Below the pieces are notes generated by a model that was not told where the DNA came from, ran no database searches, and saw only the letters and a list, made by a program, of their open reading frames with translations. A program made the position numbers and the translations under genes. Below are positions 42,188-47,989 of a stretch of DNA of 64,000 nt, piece after piece (the stretch's first letter is position 1; each line of letters opens with the position of its first letter). This stretch comes from JAGOBP01 sp046328575 (GTDB lineage: Bacteria > Chloroflexota > Anaerolineae > Fen-1058): assembly GCA_046328575.1 (NCBI GenBank), contig JAXLWI010000010.1, positions 1 through 64,000 on the forward strand, read 5' to 3'.

Positions 42188-42682
42188 TCAGCGCGAACGC
42201 CGCATCAGACTCGCAAAAATGGACCACAGGCCGATCGCACTGCCGAGACCCAATCCCAGCGCCAGCGCGCTGCGCGGATCGAACAGCGCTTTCGCGTCGC
42301 CCTCGATCTGCCGCGCCACCAGCCACACCGATCGGACGTTGGCGGCCTGCACGTGATCGCCAACCAGCGCAAAGACATTGCTGTCGGCCAGCGTCGCTTC
42401 AGTCGTGCGCACCAAACCTAGATTCGACTGCTCGGCCGCCAGCGTCTGCGCTTGCATCTGAGCGGCATTGCCTTGCTGGATGCGCACGGTATCGGCGCGA
42501 ATGGTCTGCGCATTCGACGCGCGCATTTCGACGACATCCGCGTCGATAGACTGTGCGCCCGAACTGCGCATCTCGACCTTATCGGCCTGAATGGTTTTGG
42601 CGGCCGACGAATTAACTTCCACCGTCGACGCGTCAGCGGCCGGTTCGATTTGAATCTCGGTAGTCGGCTGTTCTTCAGCCAT
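42188..42682 (-). CDS. Membrane-anchored 15-residue repeat (beta-solenoid-like) protein
   Basis: A 164-residue protein I cannot assign. Residues of about 28-100 form five 15-residue repeats: AKTIQADKVEMRSSG, AQSIDADVVEMRASN, AQTIRADTVRIQQGN, AAQMQAQTLAAEQSN, then a looser copy LGLVRTTEATLADSN. The pattern of small and branched residues suggests a beta-solenoid, like a mini-bactofilin. A hydrophobic segment near the C-terminus (ALALGLGLGSAIGLWSIFASL) ends in RRSR and may anchor it to the membrane. The ATG at 42682 has AAGGAA upstream. It is co-directional with rplY, 68 bp upstream of it. Confidence 0.7.
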   Translation of the reverse strand: MAEEQPTTEIQIEPAADASTVEVNSSAAKTIQADKVEMRSSGAQSIDADVVEMRASNAQTIRADTVRIQQGNAAQMQAQTLAAEQSNLGLVRTTEATLADSNVFALVGDHVQAANVRSVWLVARQIEGDAKALFDPRSALALGLGLGSAIGLWSIFASLMRRSR

Positions 42683-42703
42683 GATTAGTTCCTTATCTGC
42701 AGG

Positions 42704-42740
42704 CAAACAAAAGGGCGCGGCCACTTTTGGCTAGCGCCCT
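42704..42740 (-). terminator. Leader terminator (candidate attenuator)
   Basis: On the minus strand AGGGCGC (42740-42734) pairs with GCGCCCT (42718-42712), with an inner GCCA/TGGC stem and AAAG loop, followed by TTTTGTTTG. It lies between a strong promoter and the start codon of the repeat protein gene. Confidence 0.75.
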
Positions 42741-42763
42741 ACGGCCCTTCAAACCACGGCGCG

Positions 42764-42792
42764 ATTGTATCTGATCCGACCACTTTCGTCAA
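42764..42792 (-). promoter_or_regulatory. Promoter of the repeat-protein/rplY operon
   Basis: On the minus strand TTGACG (42792-42787), exactly 17 bp, TACAAT (42769-42764). The start site would be near 42757, about 17 nt before the leader terminator. Confidence 0.75.
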
Positions 42793-42835
42793 GCAAGGGC
42801 CAACAGCCCTATCCAGTCTAGCCGGTTTAGCGCTG

Positions 42836-43684
42836 TTAAGCCGTTTTGGTTGTGGGGCGATGGCGGATTGCCAGCAGCACCACGCCGAGCGCGATCAGCA
42901 CCAGCGAGACTAGCTGCGCCGTCGCCAGACCGTCGCTCACCACCCAGGCGTCAAAGCGGAACGACTCGACAATGAAGCGCACCACGCCATACCAGATCAT
43001 GTACAGCAGAATCAGATCGCCTTCCTTTAACCACTTCCAGCGCCGCGCACCGATCGTGAGCACGATGAAGCCGATCAGATTCAATATCGATTCATACAGG
43101 AACAGCGGGTGAAAATACGTGGTATCGACCGGATAAGTCGTGGTATCGGCATAAGGCCCGTAGCGATGATTCGCGTCGATCAGGATGCCCCACGGCAGAT
43201 CGGTGGGCGGGCCGTACAGCTCCTGATTGACGAAATTGCCCCACCGGCCGATCGCCTGCCCGATAATCAAAGCCGGAGCCGCAATATCCAGATAGCGCGC
43301 CAACGACAATTTGTTACGCCGGACATACAGTAACACGACTAAGCCACCGGCTAGGACGGCGCCGTAGATTCCCAGGCCGCCGTTCCAGATCAGCAGCATG
43401 TCCAATGGATGATCCTTATACCACGGCCACCCGCACATCGGCACATTTTCCGCGCAACCAGCGGGCGTCGAAAAGACGTGATACAGCCGCGCGCCCAGAA
43501 TGCCCGCAATTACAACATAGACCAGTGCATCCCAAATCCGATCGGGATTCTCGCCCCGGCGGCGCGCCTCACGCGCGGCCACAAAACCGCCCACCAGCGC
43601 CCCCAACACGATGATGATGCCGTAAAAGCGTACCGGCAGCGGACCAATGCAGAAGCCGGGCTGCAGCCCTAATTCACACGACAT
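42836..43684 (-). CDS. lgt: Prolipoprotein diacylglyceryl transferase
   Basis: A 282-residue inner-membrane enzyme that moves diacylglycerol from phosphatidylglycerol to the lipobox Cys of pre-lipoproteins. Seen: seven hydrophobic segments, RFYGIIIVLGALVGG at the start, GARLYHVF, GGLGIYGAVLAG, and the Lgt signature GQAIGRWGNFVNQELYG. GGAG precedes the ATG. It would mature the sugar-binding and amylase lipoproteins seen elsewhere in the window. It ends a long minus-strand gene series beginning at 47183. Confidence 0.96.
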   Translation of the reverse strand: MSCELGLQPGFCIGPLPVRFYGIIIVLGALVGGFVAAREARRRGENPDRIWDALVYVVIAGILGARLYHVFSTPAGCAENVPMCGWPWYKDHPLDMLLIWNGGLGIYGAVLAGGLVVLLYVRRNKLSLARYLDIAAPALIIGQAIGRWGNFVNQELYGPPTDLPWGILIDANHRYGPYADTTTYPVDTTYFHPLFLYESILNLIGFIVLTIGARRWKWLKEGDLILLYMIWYGVVRFIVESFRFDAWVVSDGLATAQLVSLVLIALGVVLLAIRHRPTTKTA

Positions 43685-43696
43685 GCTTGTCTCCTC

Positions 43697-43735
43697 AAAC
43701 TTGGAAGTTGGATGCTAGAAGTTGGAAGTTGGAGT
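43697..43735. repeat. Tandem word repeat (GAAGTTGGA)
   Basis: The 9-mer family (T/A)GAAGTTGGA occurs three times within about 39 bp in the gap upstream of lgt. It resembles other short word repeats in gaps of this window. Confidence 0.5.
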
Positions 43736-43770
43736 ACTAATTCCCAATCCCTGAGCCCAATCCTTGAACT

Positions 43771-44181
43771 CTAAAAATCTTTCCGTGGCGGCGGACCGAA
43801 ACTGCTGACTAGCCAGATCACGCCCAGCGCCAATAAAACCAGCGGCCCAAACCAGATGCCGGACGTTGGATCGAGATTGGCGATCAGAAACAGCACGCCC
43901 AGCACGATCAAGATCAACCCCGGCAGCCACAAGCCCGGTCGCCGCCGCCGATGCCGGATCACGTACAGCCCTGTGCCGTAATCCATGCCCGCCCACAAAT
44001 CCTCGCGTGAGCGCAGCCGCACGATCAACAAGCCGATGCCCCACACGATCAATACGGCGGGCCAGTAGGTGCGCACGAGGGGCGGCACGCTCCGGGCGGA
44101 CTCGCTGGCCAACACCAGCCCCAGTGTGATCACCAGCACACTAAAAACTATTCGACCCCAATTCAGCGAACGCGCCCGCAT
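43771..44181 (-). CDS. Small membrane protein, DUF5668/LiaF-TM like
   Basis: A 136-residue protein with four membrane segments in two pairs: IVFSVLVITLGLVLAS, YWPAVLIVWGIGLLIV, LWLPGLILIVLGVLFLIANLD and IWFGPLVLLALGVIWLVSSF. The short-helix, VLGVLFLIANLD pattern is that of LiaI/LiaF-TM or DUF5668 proteins, like the 214-residue protein at 3633-4277. An RRRR loop lies between the pairs. It starts 9 bp after the GerW-like gene and belongs to the same minus-strand operon. Function unknown. Confidence 0.72.
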   Translation of the reverse strand: MRARSLNWGRIVFSVLVITLGLVLASESARSVPPLVRTYWPAVLIVWGIGLLIVRLRSREDLWAGMDYGTGLYVIRHRRRRPGLWLPGLILIVLGVLFLIANLDPTSGIWFGPLVLLALGVIWLVSSFGPPPRKDF

Positions 44182-44190
44182 GATCGTCGA

Positions 44191-44604
44191 TCAGCGCTCA
44201 ATCGGCTTGAAGATTTTCACCAGCGTGCGCGCCGTCCAGAAGACGGCCCACGCCGCAAAGGCCAGACTCACCGCCAACGCGCGATTCTCGTCCACGATCG
44301 GATGAATCTTCACACCCTGCGCGTCGATTTCCGCAAACGCGATCGGGCGCGCACCGATCGCGCCGCCGCCGCCACCGCCCACGCCTTCGTCGCGTTCGGT
44401 CTCGGTCTTGGTATCAGACCCAATTCCACCGCCCGCACCGATCAGTTGCGAGACACTGGCGATGGGCACGATCATGGTTTCACCTTGCGTCACCGGCTGA
44501 CCATAGACGTTGTTGATCGAGACAGCTTGCTGCGCCTGCTCGAACGCATCGAAGAAACGATTGATCCCTTGTTCTACAGCTGATTGTGACACTGCTTCAG
44601 ACAT
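44191..44604 (-). CDS. GerW/YtfJ-family protein
   Basis: A 137-residue protein of the GerW (YtfJ) family. Seen: NNVYGQPVTQGETMIVPIASVSQLIGAGGGIG, the family core, then a Gly-rich segment (VGGGGGGAIG) and ARPIAFAEIDAQGVKIHPI. A C-terminal hydrophobic segment (AVSLAFAAWAVFWTA) may anchor it. In Bacillus the protein is made in spores, but homologues are common in non-sporulating bacteria and their role is unknown; no other spore gene is in this window. GGAGG is 7 nt before the ATG at 44604. Confidence 0.88.
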   Translation of the reverse strand: MSEAVSQSAVEQGINRFFDAFEQAQQAVSINNVYGQPVTQGETMIVPIASVSQLIGAGGGIGSDTKTETERDEGVGGGGGGAIGARPIAFAEIDAQGVKIHPIVDENRALAVSLAFAAWAVFWTARTLVKIFKPIER

Positions 44605-44627
44605 CCAACGACCTCCGCCTAAGTTCG

Positions 44628-44954
44628 CTACAAATCTGATTTGTGCTGCGCTGGACGCAACAAAGCCACGACGGCATTGAGCACGATCGGCAACAGCAAG
44701 GCCGCGATCAACAGCCACGTTTCCAACTGCCGATTCCGATCGATCACGGGCACGCGATACGTCCGATCCGGTGCGCGATCCAACAACGCCGTCGGTCGCG
44801 CCCACGCCCAACGTAGGCCAAAGCCCGTCGTGTTTTGCTTTTGCGTCAGTGTAACGTCTTTGCGCTGCCACCACCACAGCGTGGCTTCCGGCACGATCTC
44901 GTGTTCGCCCATGTGCCACGGTTGGCCGCGCAGTACTTCGCGTTTAAGCCCCAT
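44628..44954 (-). CDS. Small uncharacterised protein with C-terminal membrane helix
   Basis: A 108-residue protein of unknown family. A soluble, Trp-rich N-terminal part (TLWWWQRKDV) is followed by a helix LETWLLIAALLLPIVLNAVVALLR near the C-terminus. It overlaps the end of the CCA-adding enzyme gene by 11 bp and precedes the GerW-like gene by 23 bp, so the three are likely co-translated. It may be a membrane partner of the GerW-like protein (inference from adjacency only). Confidence 0.65.
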   Translation of the reverse strand: MGLKREVLRGQPWHMGEHEIVPEATLWWWQRKDVTLTQKQNTTGFGLRWAWARPTALLDRAPDRTYRVPVIDRNRQLETWLLIAALLLPIVLNAVVALLRPAQHKSDL

Positions 44955-46188
44955 CGTCATCATTCCCGCGCGCGATGATCTGTCGCGCATAACGTTCTTC
45001 TTCGGCGCGAGCCTGCACTTGCCCGTCCAGCCGCGCGTCGCGCAACTTCTCCAACAAACGGCCTAACGCCGGACCAGCCGCTTGACCCAACGTGATCAAA
45101 TCGGAGCCGTTTAGTGCGGGCGTAATGTCGTGCAGTTCACGGCGAAACAGCTCTATGTTACTACAAACGGCGCGATCATCAATCAGCGTCAACGCCGCGC
45201 CTAACACCCGATCGGGATACCGCTCCAACTGGTGATAGATCGCGCTGCGTTTCGTCGCCTGCCCGATCGGTTCTGCGGCGGCCCACAGATTGTGCAGCGC
45301 TTCCAGATCGCGCGCGTCATCCCGCAGCAAGTTCAAGCGCGTCGTAATACGGCGCAGTTCGGTGATTGGCAACTGCGCTAACATCCACGCCCATCCAGTG
45401 AATGAATCCAGCGGGCCAATCTGTGTCGCGAATCGTGCCGCAATCGCATCGTCGATCCTCAAGGCCGGATCGATCTGGTGCAGCACGCGCCACTCGTTCA
45501 ACCGCGTCAGTGCTTTAATCGGCCGCGCTTCACGAAAGATCAACTCAAACTCGTGCCGCAGTCGATCGCCGCTGATCGCATCGAGCACAGGCAGCGCGGC
45601 CGGGATCAGTTGCAGCGTCGTTGACGCGATCGAAAAATCGAAACGCTGTTCAAAGCGCGCAGCGCGAAACAGCCGCGTCGGATCGTCGCTGAAACTCTGC
45701 GAATGCAGCACGCGCAGTACGCGTTCGTGCAGGTCGCGTTCACCGCCGTGCTTATCGACGAGTTCGCCAAAGTGATCGGCGTCCAAGCGCAGAGCCAGCG
45801 CATTAATCGTGAAATCGCGCCGGATCAGATCCGTCTCGATCGTGCCGCGAGTGACATCGGGCAGAGCGCCGGGCCGCGCATAGGTCTCGGTGCGCGTCAT
45901 CGCCAGATCGAGCGATCGGGTTGGCAACTGCACGGTCGCCGTGCCAAAACGATCGTGCGGCTCAAATTCGCCGTTCAAGTCGCGCGCCAGTTGACGCGCC
46001 ACCGCAATCGCTTCACCTTCGATCGCCACGTCCAGATCGACAATCGTGCCGCCCAGTAAACAATCGCGCACAGGCCCGCCCACTAAATACGGCACGGCGC
46101 TTAAGCGTACGGCCGCCTCAGCGACATGAGCCAGCAACGTCCGATCAAATTCAGTCAGAGCCGCGCGCAGCCGTTCAGCGTATGACAT
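44944..46188 (-). CDS. CCA tRNA nucleotidyltransferase / polyA-polymerase family
   Basis: A 414-residue class II nucleotidyltransferase that adds or repairs the CCA end of tRNA. Seen: PYLVGGPVRDCLLGGTIVDLDVAIEG (catalytic GG..RD and DxD), RRDFTINALALRLD, HSQSFSDDPTRLFRAARFE, the neck and body helices following. I chose the ATG at 46188, because the TTG at 46215 overlaps the neighbouring gene. A bacterial CCA-only or A-adding split enzyme cannot be told apart by eye. It is in the middle of the minus-strand series. Confidence 0.9.
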   Translation of the reverse strand: MSYAERLRAALTEFDRTLLAHVAEAAVRLSAVPYLVGGPVRDCLLGGTIVDLDVAIEGEAIAVARQLARDLNGEFEPHDRFGTATVQLPTRSLDLAMTRTETYARPGALPDVTRGTIETDLIRRDFTINALALRLDADHFGELVDKHGGERDLHERVLRVLHSQSFSDDPTRLFRAARFEQRFDFSIASTTLQLIPAALPVLDAISGDRLRHEFELIFREARPIKALTRLNEWRVLHQIDPALRIDDAIAARFATQIGPLDSFTGWAWMLAQLPITELRRITTRLNLLRDDARDLEALHNLWAAAEPIGQATKRSAIYHQLERYPDRVLGAALTLIDDRAVCSNIELFRRELHDITPALNGSDLITLGQAAGPALGRLLEKLRDARLDGQVQARAEEERYARQIIARGNDDDGA

Positions 46189-46211
46189 GCGCCCTCTTTC
46201 CGTGGCGATGA

Positions 46212-47183
46212 TCAACTGGCCGACGTCGGCGTCGGCGTGGGTGTGGGCGTGGCCGTGGTCGTAGGTGTCGGTGTGGTCGTGGGCGTGGAGGTGATGGTCG
46301 GCGTTGTAAGCGGCGACTGCTGCTGCGTTGGCGTCGGGCTGGGCGTAGACGTCACCGTCGGTACTGGCGTCCAGGTTGCAGTCGGTTCGAGCACCGGCGG
46401 CGTGTGAGTGGGCGACGGCAGTTGCGGCACGATTTGCGCGGTCGGTGTCGGCAATAGCGGAGCGGGTGCAGATTGAGTTGGGGTGATTTCAGGCGTGCCG
46501 GTAATTAAAGGGTTGACTTGTGCGTTGATCAGCGGCGTCGCCAAAATGCCCGCATCAAAGGCCTGCGGCGTGGGTGTGGCGCGACCAGGGCCGCTATTGC
46601 CAATGGTCCAACCCAGCCCCAGCGCCCCCAACACGAATAGGACCAGCAGCGAACCAAAGATAGCCACCGACGGTTGCCACAGGCGAATCTCAACACGCGA
46701 CACTTCGCCATAAGCGGGCTGCGGCGCCAGCCCGGCCAGAATCGCAATGATCGAGCCGGCCAGCGTCAAATACACCCCTAGGCCGATGCCCGACCACGAC
46801 GAGATCGATTGATCGCCGACGAGGGCATCACGCACGGCCAACGTGTTCAGCACGCTGTTCAAGGCGAGCACACCCGCGACCAGGCCCAGCGTCGCCACGC
46901 CGATGCTGACGCGCGGGGTGCGAAAGCGCGGCAGAAACAAGATCACGATCGCCACGACCCCGATCGCGATTAATGGCCAACCACCAACAGTCGCGCCGCG
47001 CAGTGCGCGCAGGAATGGCTCGAAGGTAGGCGTCACCCACGGCAGCAACGCACCTACGACGATCAACGCGCCGCCGATGGCCGCCAATACACGCAGATCA
47101 ACCCGCAGCGTGATTGCGCGATAAACAATGGTCGGCGGTGTGTTGTCGATGGGTGTGGATGTTTCTTCGGTGTGTGAAGCCAT
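46212..47183 (-). CDS. Membrane protein with Thr/Pro-repeat tail
   Basis: A 323-residue protein of unknown function. Seen: four membrane helices (roughly residues 30-180: LAAIGGALIVVGALLPWVTP, LIAIGVVAIVILFL, VLALNSVLNTLAV region, IWLTLAGSIIAILAGL-like, then FGSLLVLFVLGALGLGW), and a C-terminal tail of about 110 residues made largely of Pro and Thr (TPTPTT-type repeats), probably extracellular and possibly glycosylated. Leaderless start: TTGCAC, 17 bp, CATAAT ends 7 nt before the ATG. It heads the minus-strand series that ends with lgt. Confidence 0.7.
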   Translation of the reverse strand: MASHTEETSTPIDNTPPTIVYRAITLRVDLRVLAAIGGALIVVGALLPWVTPTFEPFLRALRGATVGGWPLIAIGVVAIVILFLPRFRTPRVSIGVATLGLVAGVLALNSVLNTLAVRDALVGDQSISSWSGIGLGVYLTLAGSIIAILAGLAPQPAYGEVSRVEIRLWQPSVAIFGSLLVLFVLGALGLGWTIGNSGPGRATPTPQAFDAGILATPLINAQVNPLITGTPEITPTQSAPAPLLPTPTAQIVPQLPSPTHTPPVLEPTATWTPVPTVTSTPSPTPTQQQSPLTTPTITSTPTTTPTPTTTATPTPTPTPTSAS

Positions 47184-47190
47184 CGGGCTG

Positions 47191-47219
47191 ATTATGCCCG
47201 ATTCAAGTGTTTTGTGCAA
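47191..47219 (-). promoter_or_regulatory. Leaderless promoter of the Thr/Pro-tail gene
   Basis: On the minus strand TTGCAC (47219-47214), 17 bp, CATAAT (47196-47191), then 7 nt to the ATG at 47183. No Shine-Dalgarno fits between. Confidence 0.65.
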
Positions 47220-47281
47220 ATGAGCTGCAGGATAAGGAGACAAAACAATGCGTTGATGTGGAAACAATAGAGACGGCGATC

Positions 47282-47989
47282 TTATTCGTCACGGGCTACC
47301 CAATCACCGGGCGCAAAACGATAACCCACCCCTGGTTCGGTCAACAACAACTGTGGATGAGCCGGATCCATTTCCAATTTGCGGCGTAGTTGAGCGGCAT
47401 AGACGCGCAGATAATGCGTCTCATCGATATACTGTGGTCCCCAGACCTCGCGCAAAATTTGGCGGTGCGTCAACACCTTGCCTGCATTTTGAATCATCAG
47501 CCGCAGAAACGCATACTCGGTTGCCGTCAAGCGCACGGCTTCGTCATTCACCGTGACCACCCGGCGTGCCAGATCGACTTTCAATGCGCCAGCTTGAAAA
47601 ATAGACGCATCGGTCACGGGTTGAATATGACGCAACGCCACGCGCACGCGCGCCAGCAGTTCGCCGACGCTGAAAGGTTTCGTTAGATAATCATCCGCAC
47701 CGGCATCCAGCATCGCAATCTTGTCTGAATCTGCATCACGCACCGACAAAACGATGACGGGCACACGGCTCCACTCGCGCAGCCGCTTCAACACTTCCAG
47801 CCCGTCCAAATCCGGCAGGCCTAAATCGAGGATCACAATATCGGGTCGCTGCAGCGCCGCTTGCTCCAGACCTTCTTGCCCCGTAAACGCTTCGCGCACA
47901 TGATATTGATTGGCTTCCAGGCTGATGCGCAAGAAACGCCGAATTTGCACTTCGTCGTCGATGACTAGGACGTTGGGTCCATCACTCAT
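47282..47989 (-). CDS. kdpE: KdpE-type response regulator, copy 1
   Basis: A 235-residue OmpR/PhoB-family regulator. Receiver domain: acidic VLVIDDEVQIRRFL, phospho-Asp in IVILDLGLPDLDG, Thr/Ser in VIVLSVRDADSD, Lys in YLTKPFSVGELLARV. The C-terminal winged helix starts around residue 130 (LARRVVTVNDEAVRLTATEYAFLRLM) and ends ETHYLRVYAAQLRRKLEMD. It matches KdpE closely. It overlaps kdpD by 4 bp. It likely binds the TTGA-type arrays found before the permease operon and kdp operon (inference). Confidence 0.93.
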   Translation of the reverse strand: MSDGPNVLVIDDEVQIRRFLRISLEANQYHVREAFTGQEGLEQAALQRPDIVILDLGLPDLDGLEVLKRLREWSRVPVIVLSVRDADSDKIAMLDAGADDYLTKPFSVGELLARVRVALRHIQPVTDASIFQAGALKVDLARRVVTVNDEAVRLTATEYAFLRLMIQNAGKVLTHRQILREVWGPQYIDETHYLRVYAAQLRRKLEMDPAHPQLLLTEPGVGYRFAPGDWVARDE

